This document shows positions 54,415 through 63,476 of a DNA stretch of 64,000 bases, piece after piece; the stretch's first letter is position 1, and each line of letters opens with the position of its first letter. The stretch is from Planctomycetales bacterium (GTDB lineage: Bacteria > Planctomycetota > Planctomycetia > Planctomycetales > Planctomycetaceae), in the NCBI GenBank assembly GCA_028285345.1, contig JANQPT010000029.1, forward strand, positions 121,523 through 185,522, read 5' to 3'. The notes beneath the pieces are model-generated. The model was not told the origin of the DNA. It made no database searches and worked only from the letters and a program-made list of their open reading frames with translations. A program made the position numbers and the translations under genes.

Positions 54415-55176
54415 TTACGATACCGTTTGTCGGGCAATCAGACCCGCCAGATAACCCCCTTTGAATCCGGCGTCGATATTGACCGCCGTAACGTTGGCGG
54501 CACAACTATTGAGCATGCCCAGCAGTGCGGCGAGTCCGCCGAAGCTTGCGCCATAGCCGATGCTGGTGGGAACGGCAATCACCGGGCATGAAACGTGTCC
54601 TCCCACGACCGACGGCAAGGCGCCCTCCATCCCGGCGGCAACGACGATGGCATCGGCATCGACGAAATTCGGCTTTTCCCGTAGCAAACGATGCGGACCG
54701 GCGACTCCCACATCCACGATCAGTTTGACGTGACAGCCCATCCACTTCGCCGTTTCCAACGCCTCTTCGGCAACCGGCCGATCTCCTGTTCCCGCCGTGA
54801 TGACCACGACGTTACCGGCAGGTTCAATCGGCTGCGGTCCGGGAATGTGAATCGTGCGCGCGGTCGGGTTATAGTGCGCGGCGGTAAAGCGATTCAATAA
54901 CGTCTCTGCCTTGTCGGGCGACAATCGCGTTCCAAAGCAGTCTTGCTGCTGCTCGATCAAGACATGAAAAACATCGGCAATCGCCTCAGCGGTTTTTCCC
55001 TCGCAGAAGACCACTTCGGGATACCCGCAACGATGGGCCCGATCGATGTCGACCTGTGCATCGGGCGTCTCAACGGTTCGCGCCGCTTCCAGCTGCTCGA
55101 CCACGTCCTCCGGTCGCAGATCACCCCGGGAGAGTGCGTGCAACAATTGCAGAATGTCGTGCTTATCCACTTCCAC
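54415..55176 (-). CDS. larB: LarB, nickel-pincer cofactor biosynthesis protein
   Basis: LarB carboxylates and hydrolyses NaAD to make the pyridinium dithioacid precursor of the nickel-pincer cofactor. The 253-aa protein has the AIR-carboxylase-like fold: N-terminal DILQLLHALSRGDLRPEDVV, PEVVFCEGKTAE, VVVITAGTGDRPVAEEALE, VVAAGMEGALPSVVGGHV and ALLGMLNSCAANVTAVNIDA. The length is normal. The gene starts 20 bp after the gamma-glutamyltransferase stop in the same direction, so both are likely one transcript. LarC and LarE are not in this window. A LarA-fold protein is encoded at 15.3 kb, but that one appears to lack the cofactor lysine. Confidence 0.92.
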   Translation of the reverse strand: MEVDKHDILQLLHALSRGDLRPEDVVEQLEAARTVETPDAQVDIDRAHRCGYPEVVFCEGKTAEAIADVFHVLIEQQQDCFGTRLSPDKAETLLNRFTAAHYNPTARTIHIPGPQPIEPAGNVVVITAGTGDRPVAEEALETAKWMGCHVKLIVDVGVAGPHRLLREKPNFVDADAIVVAAGMEGALPSVVGGHVSCPVIAVPTSIGYGASFGGLAALLGMLNSCAANVTAVNIDAGFKGGYLAGLIARQTVS

Positions 55177-55196
55177 AGTTCTGTGCGTTCAATATC

Positions 55197-56966
55197 TCAG
55201 TAACCGACGGCCGCGCCGTCTTTTCGCGGCTCAGTCGCGCCATGTAATGTACCATGAGCGGGATCGATCATGATCGCCTGGTATCCCCCGAAAGAGCCCA
55301 CCGCCCGTTTCACCCGATGCCCCTTGGCTTCGAGGGCATCGACAGTGGCTTGAGGAACTCCCGATTCGACATGCACCAGACCTCCATCGGCATCCATCGG
55401 CACGCTGGTCGGCGTTTGCGACCCGAAGTGGCGGATGCGCGCCGCATCACCAGCCTCCTGCACGTTCATCCCAAAGTCAATCATATTGATCAACACCTGC
55501 ACATGCCCTTGGGGCTGCATGTCCCCTCCCATCACGCCGAAGCAGAGCCACGGCTTGCCCTCCTTGGTCGCAAACGCAGGAATGATCGTGTGAAAGGGAC
55601 GTTTGTGGGGTTCGAGGCGGTTGAGATGATCTTCCTCCAGCGAAAACAGCGCACCCCGATTCTGCAGTGCGAATCCTAAATCACCCGGCACGACCTGCGA
55701 CCCGAAGCCGTAATAGTTGCTTTGGATGAGCGAACAGCAGTTGCGGTCCTTGTCGACGACTGTGAGATAGATCGTATCGCCGTGTTGCAGAATCGGATCG
55801 CCTGCCGGCACATTGGTTGCCGCACGTCGGCGGTCAATCAGCGCCCGCCGTTTTTCGGCGTATGGCTTCGAGATCAGCTCGGCAGTCGGCAGTTTTCCAA
55901 ACGCCGGATCCGCGTAAAACTTGGCTCGGTCCGCGAAGGCGAGTTTCTTGGCCTCCACGAACAAGTGGGCGAAGTCGGGACTATTATGCCCCATGCCGCG
56001 AATATCGTACGGCTCCAGTAGATTGAGGATTTGCAGTGCCGCGATCCCCTGCCCGTTCGGCGGCAGTTCCCAAATCTCGTAGCCGCGATAGTTCGTGGAA
56101 ACCGGTTCGACCCAGTCGGACGTGTGCTCTTCAAAATCCTTGAGGTTGAAGTAGCCGCCGTTTTGTTCGCTGAAGGCAACGATTTTTTGCGCAATCTCGC
56201 CGCGATAAAAGGCATCCCGTCCCTGCTCGGCAATCAGCCGATAAGTACCGGCGAGGTTGGGGTTTTTGAAGATCGAGCCGACCGCAGGGGCCTGTCCACC
56301 GGGAAGATATGTCTTCGCGGAATCGGGCCACTGCCTGAGGCTTTCTTCCGCTGCTTTCCAGCCGCGCCCGATGATTTCACTCACCGGAAATCCCTGCTCG
56401 GCGTACTGAATCGCGGGGTCGAGCAGCTCGTTCCACGGCTTGTGACCGAAGCGCTGATGTAACACGGCCCAGCCGTCGACACAACCCGGGACCGACCACG
56501 CCTGCGGGCCCTTGACGGGAATCTGCGACAGACCTTGTTTCCTAAATACCTCGCGATTGAGTTGAAACGGGCTGCGGCCGCTGGCGTTGAGCCCGTACAG
56601 TTTCTGAGACTTGGCGTTCCAATAAATCACAAATAGATCGCCGCCGATTCCGCAGCTCATCGGCTCGACGAGACCAATAACGGCGTTGGCGGCAATCGCC
56701 GCATCCGCCGCGTTGCCTCCCGCCTTGAGCACATCGAGCCCGGCCTGCGCCGCCAGCGGCTGGCTGGTCGCAACGACTCCGTTTGCGGCAATGACCACCG
56801 AGCGGCTCTGGTGACGATTGGGCGCCGGCCGGTCATATCCCCCGGCGGCGACAGCGGACTCTGCGTCGTCAAACGGTACGTAGTCGGTAATCATGCAGGC
56901 TCCGCAAATGAGATACGCAGCGATACCAATCGTTATCAGCCGATTCCGCTTGATGCCAGATTGCAT
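55197..56966 (-). CDS. ggt: gamma-glutamyltransferase
   Basis: The 589-aa product has an N-terminal membrane/signal segment (LITIGIAAYLICGACMI) and the gamma-glutamyltransferase fold: VVATSQPLAAQAGLDVLKAG, NAVIGLVEPMSCGIGGDLF, the autoprocessing site and nucleophile in HGDTIYLTVVDKDRN (Thr398), GVMGGDMQPQGHVQVLINMI, and the C-terminal GATEPRKDGAAVGY. GGT transfers or hydrolyses the gamma-glutamyl group of glutathione and related peptides in the periplasm; bacillithiol-type thiols are other candidates, which is interesting next to the BshB1 gene at 16.5 kb. ATG 56966 has GGGAG upstream. LarB follows in the same operon. Confidence 0.93.
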   Translation of the reverse strand: MQSGIKRNRLITIGIAAYLICGACMITDYVPFDDAESAVAAGGYDRPAPNRHQSRSVVIAANGVVATSQPLAAQAGLDVLKAGGNAADAAIAANAVIGLVEPMSCGIGGDLFVIYWNAKSQKLYGLNASGRSPFQLNREVFRKQGLSQIPVKGPQAWSVPGCVDGWAVLHQRFGHKPWNELLDPAIQYAEQGFPVSEIIGRGWKAAEESLRQWPDSAKTYLPGGQAPAVGSIFKNPNLAGTYRLIAEQGRDAFYRGEIAQKIVAFSEQNGGYFNLKDFEEHTSDWVEPVSTNYRGYEIWELPPNGQGIAALQILNLLEPYDIRGMGHNSPDFAHLFVEAKKLAFADRAKFYADPAFGKLPTAELISKPYAEKRRALIDRRRAATNVPAGDPILQHGDTIYLTVVDKDRNCCSLIQSNYYGFGSQVVPGDLGFALQNRGALFSLEEDHLNRLEPHKRPFHTIIPAFATKEGKPWLCFGVMGGDMQPQGHVQVLINMIDFGMNVQEAGDAARIRHFGSQTPTSVPMDADGGLVHVESGVPQATVDALEAKGHRVKRAVGSFGGYQAIMIDPAHGTLHGATEPRKDGAAVGY

Positions 56967-57432
56967 TGCTCAAAGTTCTCCCATGGCGACGCTTACCGTC
57001 TCAAATTGAATCTGAAGGCTGGTACGACCGCTAACGTGTTTACGACCGCTAACGTGTTGTCCTCATGCAGTTTGTCGTTTTGAGGAGCTGGTTGCAACCA
57101 CAGACGAGGATCGGCATGCTCCGCACAACCCGCAAAATCGTCAAATCTTGCCAAGCCCTTTCAAGTCGTGCAGTCGGAATAACCGATACCACAGACAATG
57201 GATGATTTGTGTGTGGGCGGCTGCCCCAAGACCAAAACAAAAGGCCGCACCACAGGGCTGCGACAGCCGCTGAACTGCTCACGAATGTCAATCGTGGCAG
57301 CCAGCAGCACGGGATCTCCTGAAGCCACGAAACGGGCCACGGACCGGTCGGCGAGAGCCAACACTTCGTTCCGGTTCTTGGGAACCTTGTCGCGATTGAC
57401 CGGTCACTACTAAGAAATCAAGAGGTATTAGG
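56967..57432. other. intergenic region with tandem duplication
   Basis: An 18-bp unit, TACGACCGCTAACGTGTT, is perfectly repeated at 57023-57040 and 57041-57058. No gene is supported in the rest of the 466-bp gap. A minus-strand frame at 57161-57364 is open but has no ribosome site or known motif and may be a remnant. Confidence 0.5.
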
Positions 57433-59310
57433 ATGCGAAGCGGGATTTGGATACTCGCGATGTCCTCCATCGTGGGACTCACAGGCGCGGTCAATGCCGC
57501 GGACACCGACAGTGACAAGGAAGCGCGCGTCTCGCGTTACCGGGCACTGTTTGAATCGAAAAAGGCCTCTGAATCAAAGGCGGTTCGCCGCTACAGCCGC
57601 GATCGAGCGGCCGCGGTCAAGAACTATCGCAAGTTCTTTGAGGATGATGACGCCGCAAAAAGTAAGACAGCAGCGGAATCCAAAGAGGACGAAGTGCGGC
57701 ACGCCGATCACAAACGTTCCAGCGAGTCGGGACGTGACACAAAGGTTCGCCAGGTGCGTGGCAACCGCAAGGCGGCTCCGAAGCCGCCGGTCTATCGCGC
57801 CGAACATCGCTCGCGCTCCGGCCGCCGGAACAATGTCCGCCAAGTCCGCAGCCTGAAGTCAGATGCTCCGCTTCCCTCAGTTGACGTGTCGACCGCTCCG
57901 GCGGCGCCCGTCAAATCAGCCGCTCCGAAGCGGACTTTGACCGGGAAATCCACCGGAACGCCGGTTGTCAAACTGCAATGGCAGATGCACGGCGACATCA
58001 ACGTCGGGCAAGAATGCGAGTGCAGCCTGCTGGTGTCGAACAGCGGCCGTGCGGCGGCCAACGACGTCATTGTAGAAGCAACGTTTCCGGTCTCTGTGCG
58101 TCTGCTCAGCGCCCAGCCCAAACCGACGGACAGCATCGAGCGTCTTGTTTGGGAAATTCCGCGCATCGAAGCGGGCGAGTCAATCGACATTCGCATTCGA
58201 ATGGTTCCGAGCATCCCCGGTGAATTGGCGACCTCGGCGAACGTCCGCTTTTCCAGCAACTCGATCGCCTCCTTTAACGTCGAAGAACCGCGATTGCTCG
58301 TCAAACTCAAGGGTCCGGAGCAAGCGGTCGTCGGCGACCCCGCGACGCATATGGTCACGGTCTCCAACCCCGGCACCGGCGTGGCACAGAATGTTGTGCT
58401 GGAAGCGTCAATTCCCGCGGGCTTGGAACACTCCAAAGGAAGCAACCTGTCGATCGGCGTTGGGTCACTTGGACCGGGTGAAAGTCGTTCGGTCCGGTTG
58501 GCGATGGCGGCTGTCAGCGGCGGCGAACACATCGTGCTTGTGCAAGCTCAAGCCGACGCCGGCCTCAAACAACGGGCTGCGTCAAGCATCAAAGTCATCG
58601 CGCCCAGCCTGGACGTGAAAATCGACGGTCCGTCGCTGCGATACATCAACCGTCGCGGCAGTTACAAGCTGACCGTGATCAACGACGGCGGCGCCGCGAG
58701 CAACAACGTTCGGGTTTACCACGAAATCCCCGAAGGATTCGAGTTCGTCAAAGCCAGCAATGGCGGAAAAACCGACTCCTCGGGCAAAGGCATTACCTGG
58801 TACGTCGGCCACTTGGACTCCGGCCAGTCGGTTGATCTGAGCGTCGAATTGTTGGCCAAGACGATCGGCGACTTTGAACACCACGTCCGCGTGACCGCCG
58901 ACGAGGGTAGCCACAAGGAAGTCAAGTTGGCAACCAGCGTCGAGGGTAGTGCTGCTCTGGTCATGGTGGTCGACGACCGCGACGATCCGATCGAGATCGG
59001 AACCGAAACCTGGATCGAAGCCCGGGTTGAAAACCGCGGCTCCAAAGCAGCCGCCAATATGGGAATCTCCATCGAATTGCCGACTGGTGTGGAACTGATC
59101 GACGCCGAAGGCCCGTCCACCCATATCGCGGAGAACGGTTTGTTAGTCTTCAAGTCCATCGACGAGTTGCAACCCGCCGAAACGGTGACGTACCGTCTCC
59201 GGGTCATTGGACAGGACCCCGGCAACATGCGATTCCGGGCCCGTCTGACCAGCGACTCGATTCAACAACCGCTGATCGTCGAAGAACTGACCAAGTTCTA
59301 CGGCGAATAG
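57433..59310 (+). CDS. secreted DUF11/CARDB-type repeat protein
   Basis: The 625-aa product starts with a signal peptide (WILAMSSIVGLTGAVNAADT), a charged region (KEARVSRYRALFESKKASES and VKNYRKFFEDDDAAKSKTAA show a near-repeat) and a Pro/Ala linker. From about residue 175 there are four beta-sandwich repeats of about 110 aa with the DUF11 pattern: VGQECECSLLVSNSGRAAAN, VSNPGTGVAQNVVLEASIP, TVINDGGAASNNVRVYHEIP and ARVENRGSKAAANMGISIEL. Such repeats serve as extracytoplasmic spacers or adhesive modules in surface proteins. The AGAGG site precedes the ATG by nine bases. A hairpin follows the stop. Confidence 0.83.
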   Translation: MRSGIWILAMSSIVGLTGAVNAADTDSDKEARVSRYRALFESKKASESKAVRRYSRDRAAAVKNYRKFFEDDDAAKSKTAAESKEDEVRHADHKRSSESGRDTKVRQVRGNRKAAPKPPVYRAEHRSRSGRRNNVRQVRSLKSDAPLPSVDVSTAPAAPVKSAAPKRTLTGKSTGTPVVKLQWQMHGDINVGQECECSLLVSNSGRAAANDVIVEATFPVSVRLLSAQPKPTDSIERLVWEIPRIEAGESIDIRIRMVPSIPGELATSANVRFSSNSIASFNVEEPRLLVKLKGPEQAVVGDPATHMVTVSNPGTGVAQNVVLEASIPAGLEHSKGSNLSIGVGSLGPGESRSVRLAMAAVSGGEHIVLVQAQADAGLKQRAASSIKVIAPSLDVKIDGPSLRYINRRGSYKLTVINDGGAASNNVRVYHEIPEGFEFVKASNGGKTDSSGKGITWYVGHLDSGQSVDLSVELLAKTIGDFEHHVRVTADEGSHKEVKLATSVEGSAALVMVVDDRDDPIEIGTETWIEARVENRGSKAAANMGISIELPTGVELIDAEGPSTHIAENGLLVFKSIDELQPAETVTYRLRVIGQDPGNMRFRARLTSDSIQQPLIVEELTKFYGE

Positions 59311-59363
59311 CAGCAAACGTGATCCGCGGCGACGAGCCCCAGATCATCCAGAAGCGTCAGCCC

Positions 59364-59392
59364 AGGCCGTTTCACCTCGCGTGAACGGCCTT
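59364..59392 (+). terminator. intrinsic terminator-like hairpin after the DUF11 gene
   Basis: AGGCCGTTTCAC (59364-59375) pairs with GTGAACGGCCTT (59381-59392) with one bulged base and a 5-base loop, followed by GGTTGATTCTTTG, a partly T-rich tail. It ends the DUF11 gene and lies 20 bp before the integrase stop. It may also mark one boundary of the element. Confidence 0.55.
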
Positions 59393-59411
59393 GGTTGATT
59401 CTTTGCTGGTT

Positions 59412-60560
59412 TTAAAGGGGTTTCGCGCTCGGCAAATCCAAAGAGTCAGAAGAATAGTCAGAAGAAACGGCCTCAAATGCCGCCTGAGCGACGCTTTCAG
59501 CATCTTGGGTCGCGTAGTAGTTCATGGTCGTTTCCATCCGCTTATGCCGCATTAGACGCATCAATACGGCGGGCATGACCCGCTTCGCCCAACGGCTACC
59601 AAATGCTCGACGAAAGTCGTGCGGGGTTGCCCATTTTACCTTGCCGTTCTTGTCGGCGACCTTGACGTTCGCTGCTTTTGCTAAGCTCCTGACAGCTCTC
59701 GTGATACCGTGTGCGAAAGTTCGTCCAGGCTTTCCGTTCTCGTTCGGTAAGCCGAATACATGGCCGGTCCTTTGATCCTCTGGGACACCTTGAAGCATCT
59801 CGCAGAATTCCGGCGCCAACGGCAATAGCTCCGCCTTCTTGTTTTTCTGAGAACCCTTGCGAATTCTCAGCATGGGATACTTGCCGTCCATGTCGATTGA
59901 AAACTCGGCGTCAGCGTCCCAGCTGAGCCTCACGGACTCATCCAACCGAAGTCCTGAAAACCACAGGCCTCTGAGGTAGAAGTTCCAGCTGGCAGCCGTT
60001 CTCGGGCGTTTCTTGTCGACCTGGTTGATGATTCGGTCGTATTCCTCGGCAGTGATCGGACGACATCTCGCCTCATCTCCGCCTTGTGGCATCTCGAAGT
60101 GTGGTACCTCGTGAATCAGCTTCCGTTTTTTGGCCCAGTACAAGGCCGATCGGAGGTACTTTAGATACCCCTTGATGGAATCAACAGCCGCTCCCTCATC
60201 CAGTAGCGTAGCTGTGAGTCGGTCGATTTTGTTTGTGTCGATCGTTGCCAGCCTTTTGGGCCGGATTATTCGCTCGACGTGCCGCGCTGTCGCCAGCCAC
60301 GACTTGAACGTGTTATCGGACTGCCAGTCCTTCTCTTCCTCATACCGAGTCCGGAAGTCTGCCCACGACAACCGCGACGATTCTTTGTAGCGTCCCTCTT
60401 CAAGCTCCGCTCTTAGTTTGCCTGCCCACCGTTCAGCCTCCCGTCTTTTGTCACATCCCGTTGAACGTGTTTCGGTGGCCCCAGTAACGGGATCATCCCA
60501 TTGGCAATAGTAATTCTTGCGGCCCGATTTCTTGAAAACATAAACCTTGATTTCAGTCAT
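59412..60560 (-). CDS. tyrosine recombinase/phage-type integrase
   Basis: The 382-aa protein has an N-terminal SAM-like core-binding domain (WADFRTRYEEEKDWQSDNTF, YLKYLRSALYWAKKRKLIHE) and a catalytic domain with all expected residues: Arg in SGLRLDESVRLSW, Lys in RIRKGSQKNKKAELLPLAP, HxxR in WATPHDFRRAFGSRW, His/Lys in RHKRMETT and Tyr in TMNYYATQD. It should catalyse site-specific strand exchange for integration and excision. ATG 60560 fits; the N-terminal 40 residues (YVFKKSGRKNYYCQWDDPVT) resemble an arm-binding domain. It faces the DUF11 gene convergently. Confidence 0.93.
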   Translation of the reverse strand: MTEIKVYVFKKSGRKNYYCQWDDPVTGATETRSTGCDKRREAERWAGKLRAELEEGRYKESSRLSWADFRTRYEEEKDWQSDNTFKSWLATARHVERIIRPKRLATIDTNKIDRLTATLLDEGAAVDSIKGYLKYLRSALYWAKKRKLIHEVPHFEMPQGGDEARCRPITAEEYDRIINQVDKKRPRTAASWNFYLRGLWFSGLRLDESVRLSWDADAEFSIDMDGKYPMLRIRKGSQKNKKAELLPLAPEFCEMLQGVPEDQRTGHVFGLPNENGKPGRTFAHGITRAVRSLAKAANVKVADKNGKVKWATPHDFRRAFGSRWAKRVMPAVLMRLMRHKRMETTMNYYATQDAESVAQAAFEAVSSDYSSDSLDLPSAKPL

Positions 60561-60611
60561 TCATACGTCCTCTCATGTCCTGATGACTCTCCCGGCTCAA
60601 AGTCCCGAGAG

Positions 60612-60905
60612 TTATTTGCTTGGCGTGACGCGCCTTTTCCAAATCGATGGGCGCATAAAGAAAGTGCCGCCAGCTAATGGTCTCGCAACGCGGGTATCAG
60701 CCGCGCGGGGTCGTTGCCGGTCCCCCAGACCTTCAGATGGCAGCACTTGATTCTGATACTTTCGTTTTGCATTACGGATCAACCGTTCTCGTTGATGACA
60801 TTTTCGCATTGGATTGAACTCGGACAAGTGCCTTAGAGTGTGATTCTCATCATGGCTCAGCGATTGGCCCGGCAGGTTGCGCAGGACCCGCCGGGCCGCT
60901 TTCAC
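60612..60905 (-). CDS. possible small basic protein between ArdC and integrase, 97 codons
   Basis: A GTG two bases after the ArdC stop opens a 97-codon frame that nearly fills the 347-bp gap to the integrase. The product is Arg/Lys-rich (HQRERLIRNAKRKYQ) and has no recognisable fold, although its position is where an excisionase would be expected. The ribosome site is weak, so this may be coincidental. If it is not a gene, I see nothing else in this gap. Confidence 0.25.
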   Translation of the reverse strand: MKAARRVLRNLPGQSLSHDENHTLRHLSEFNPMRKCHQRERLIRNAKRKYQNQVLPSEGLGDRQRPRAADTRVARPLAGGTFFMRPSIWKRRVTPSK

Positions 60906-60907
60906 GT

Positions 60908-61741
60908 TCAGACAGCCGCTGCCGCCAACTCCTCAGCCGTATCGAGTATCAGCGCCACCGCATCACACATCCGCTTCAGAACTTTCTGGCAGGCGGCAAT
61001 CGGTTCAATCTCGGCATCCCGCGCGTAGTGCTGGATGTAGTCCCAGCAGCCGCCCAGGTCCGCTTCGAGGTCGTAGCCCAGCACTTTCAGCAAGACCGCG
61101 CCGCCGAGTTCGGCGACGGTCTCACTCTTCCAGTGCTGGCCCTTCTCGGTCAGTGTCCCTAATCGGCAGTCGGCCGCGTGGATCATCTCGTGCGCCCAGG
61201 TCGAAAGATTCTCAACGCCAAGAGCGATCGCCCGACCGTCGCCGTTGACGGTATGCGAGAACCAGCCGTACGCCTTGCCCTGTTGTCGTGTGAACGCCTC
61301 AACGCTCAGGCCCCAGGAATCGGCCACATCGCGAAACGGCAGATTCTGCAGCCAGTTATCAAGCTCCCCCTCGCCTTCCAATGGTTCGCCGTCCGTCTGC
61401 GAGTAACCGAAAACTGCCGTTCCCTTGAAGCCAATGACCGCGATTTTCTCCTCGCCAGTCTTCGGGTCTGTGATTTTCTTCGTGACCGGCGATAGGATCG
61501 TGAAGGACTTCTCGCCCTTGCGGGCGTGTCGATTGACCGATTGCCATTGGCGAAACCCTCGCGCGTCACTGTGGCCCATCAGGGCAGTGATGAGTTGATT
61601 GTTCCAGGACCACTTCCGGCAGGGGATGTCGTCGTTCCGCTCGATGAAGATCGGCGCCAATGCTGCCGGCAGTTGGTCGGGATGCTTGAATGCATCCAAA
61701 ATGACATTCGCCGCGGATTCTGCTTTTCCGTAAAACTTCAT
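60908..61741 (-). CDS. ArdC-type antirestriction/zincin-like protein
   Basis: The 277-aa protein (ATG 61741 with GGAGGG upstream; a longer frame reaches 61849) has the ArdC N-terminal ssDNA-binding region (IPCRKWSWNNQLITALMGHS, GFRQWQSVNRHARKGEKSFT) and a C-terminal metallopeptidase-like domain with AHEMIHAADCRLGTLTEKGQ. Plasmid ArdC proteins protect incoming single-stranded DNA during conjugative transfer and inhibit restriction. The WSWNNQ and KGEKS motifs are typical. It is part of the probable integrated element and lies 104 bp downstream of the AAA+ gene. Confidence 0.88.
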   Translation of the reverse strand: MKFYGKAESAANVILDAFKHPDQLPAALAPIFIERNDDIPCRKWSWNNQLITALMGHSDARGFRQWQSVNRHARKGEKSFTILSPVTKKITDPKTGEEKIAVIGFKGTAVFGYSQTDGEPLEGEGELDNWLQNLPFRDVADSWGLSVEAFTRQQGKAYGWFSHTVNGDGRAIALGVENLSTWAHEMIHAADCRLGTLTEKGQHWKSETVAELGGAVLLKVLGYDLEADLGGCWDYIQHYARDAEIEPIAACQKVLKRMCDAVALILDTAEELAAAAV

Positions 61742-61845
61742 TGCTGCAATCCCTCCAGATGGTTGAAACGGGGAGTAAATGGCGGCCGAAACCGCGCACG
61801 ATAGCGGGCAGGGAGCGCAGGTCTGCCCGGTGATGGTGCGCGGTC

Positions 61846-62493
61846 TCAATCCAGCATTTCGCCCGCCTCAATGGCCTGCAGCATGGCCCGCAGATTGTTC
61901 CGATGCACCTTTGCAAGCTTCACGTAGGCATCAATCGGCTTCCCGTCGAGTCCTTCGGCCCGTGCAATCATCAACGCTCGTTCAGCAAACGGCTTCGCCA
62001 AATCCCGCCGGCTCAAATCGAGCCGTAAACAACGGGACAACAGGGGTGATGTGTCCTCGCTGTCCTCAAACAGCAGCGCTTGACCCTCGCAAGTCGTCGT
62101 GAAAATCCAGACCACATGAGCCGGCAGCCGTTCCAGCATCACGAGCAATTGCCGGATGGCCTTTTTGCTCAGTCCGTGCGCCTCATTCACAATGAACGCA
62201 TGACCGCGCTTCTCGCCCATCGCGGTAAAGCTCATCGCCTTTTCAATCTCAGCCAGTCGATTCGGCGTGAGCGATTCGGCATCGACTTCAATCGTGTTGA
62301 AATCGTCCGCGACTTCTGCAGCGAGTAGCCGGGCAATCGTGGTTTTGCCCGTTCCGCTTTGACCACTGATCCAAAACGCTCGGCCGGATAAGCCGCGATT
62401 GCGTAGAACCTCAATGCGTTTGAGAATCTTCGTCTGCCCAACCACGTCCGCCCATTGTGTCGGCCTGTACTGCTCGTACAATGACTGAAGCAT
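61846..62493 (-). CDS. DnaX/RFC-like AAA+ ATPase, short
   Basis: The 215-aa protein begins [20 protein letters not shown], a clamp-loader style start, and has Walker [14 protein letters not shown]. The Walker B segment reads [16 protein letters not shown], so the usual Asp is Asn. Sensor-type residues [16 protein letters not shown] follow. It stops near the end of the lid domain, with no C-terminal clamp-binding domain, so it is much shorter than DnaX or RFC small subunits. It could be a DNA-processing ATPase of the element or an inactive relative. It is the first gene of the minus-strand set. Confidence 0.8.
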   Translation of the reverse strand: MLQSLYEQYRPTQWADVVGQTKILKRIEVLRNRGLSGRAFWISGQSGTGKTTIARLLAAEVADDFNTIEVDAESLTPNRLAEIEKAMSFTAMGEKRGHAFIVNEAHGLSKKAIRQLLVMLERLPAHVVWIFTTTCEGQALLFEDSEDTSPLLSRCLRLDLSRRDLAKPFAERALMIARAEGLDGKPIDAYVKLAKVHRNNLRAMLQAIEAGEMLD

Positions 62494-63476
62494 CTTGTAA
62501 CCTCCCGATTAGGTTCAAGGTGTTAGGCCATGCCGGACGTTGGCGCGTCTGTCATGGCCGTTTTGTTTCGGCTTCAAGCGACAATCGCGAAGCCTCTGCA
62601 ATGCTAAGCGTAATCATGTTACAGATTCGGCCATGCGTTTCCCGACTTACGTCGACGCTCTGAAAAAAGTGGGCGACGCAACATCCAATCGCTGAGAGCA
62701 GTTGCAAAAACTTTTCGAAAAATCACCGCCTCGCGCGCCTGCTTGCGTGTGCACGCGCGTACGCGCATGACGCGCGCCCCCCTAGTGAGCACTTGCAGAT
62801 CCGCGATTCGCTTTGCCGCTTCCCGCATCCGCGAAGCTTGTTTGTGCGTTGTTTCGCGGCTGTTGCTGGGCGTGCATGCGTCAGGTGAGACGCGCGGGCG
62901 CGGGCGCGATGTGTGGCGAAACTTTGCGATTGGCCAGAGGGGGGTGGGGGGAACCCCAATTGGCTCCGAGTGGTAGAACAGTAACCTCCCCCGGCCAGCT
63001 ATTTTTTGCGCTGAAGTAGATGAAGTTAATTAAGCGCGGCGGTTACAGTGCGTGATTGTGTTTTGCAATCGGCGTGAATCGGTTGCTTTCTTGCCACACC
63101 ACGCGCGGGAAGTGCCGTATTGTTCGTGCGTCATTTTCGCGAGTTCTTGGCATTATGATTATGAGATGGGAATTTGGCACTGTGCTTGCACAACCTTGGC
63201 GTGATCGTGCGAGTCGCTAGGAGATGTGGCGGAAAAGGAACCATTGCTGAGATTTACCTAATCTCTTCCAATGAGCTTAGTCGGGTGAAGAAACACAGCC
63301 ACAGTGATCTCGTTGTTGACAGTCTAAATATCTTTGGTCATCCTGGTCGGGGGAGGATTACGGAACGCCTCTCATTCTTTGCCACACAGATGTTGTGCTT
63401 CGGAAAACGAAGAGTCAACGGCGAACTCCACGCGACGAGTATTCAACCCGAGATCGCACCTTCTACGAATACGTGA
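62494..63476. other. about 1 kb with no convincing gene
   Basis: 62500-62700 has no supported gene. 62700-62960 is strongly GC-rich with alternating CG/GT steps (see 62744-62769) and a GC-rich stretch near 62885-62910. 63000-63476 is more AT-rich and has only a weak 100-codon + strand frame (63174-63476) with no ribosome site or recognisable motif, which I do not call a gene. This composition shift next to the integrase genes may mark the element's edge. Confidence 0.45.
62744..62769. other. alternating purine-pyrimidine tract, Z-DNA-prone
   Basis: Twenty-six bases from 62744 alternate pyrimidine-purine without a break (TGCGTGTGCACG, then CGCGTACGCGCATG). Such runs are prone to left-handed Z-DNA. 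A further ACGCGCGC follows after one break. Confidence 0.55.

Larger units (their letters stand above)
59412..62493 (-). mobile_element. probable integrated element (integrase, ArdC, AAA+ genes)
   Basis: Three minus-strand genes with a mobile-element signature lie together: tyrosine recombinase at 59412-60560, an ArdC-type antirestriction protein at 60908-61741 and a DnaX-like AAA+ ATPase at 61846-62493. The integrase lies at one end, next to the terminator hairpin. I could not see att direct repeats or a tRNA target, so the outer limits are unknown; the AT-richer stretch to about 63.4 kb may be part of it. Origin as an integrative plasmid or phage-like element is inferred. Confidence 0.55.

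Noticed and set aside
57161..57364. 67-codon minus-strand frame in the gap before the DUF11 gene
   Set aside because: Some Ala/Val-rich composition, but no start signal or family; at best a gene remnant.
62619..62828. 69-codon basic minus-strand frame in the GC-rich tract
   Set aside because: Its composition follows the alternating CG/GT DNA and it has no motif.
63174..63476. 100-codon + strand frame before the lipoprotein
   Set aside because: No ribosome site, no hydrophobic segment and no recognisable motif.
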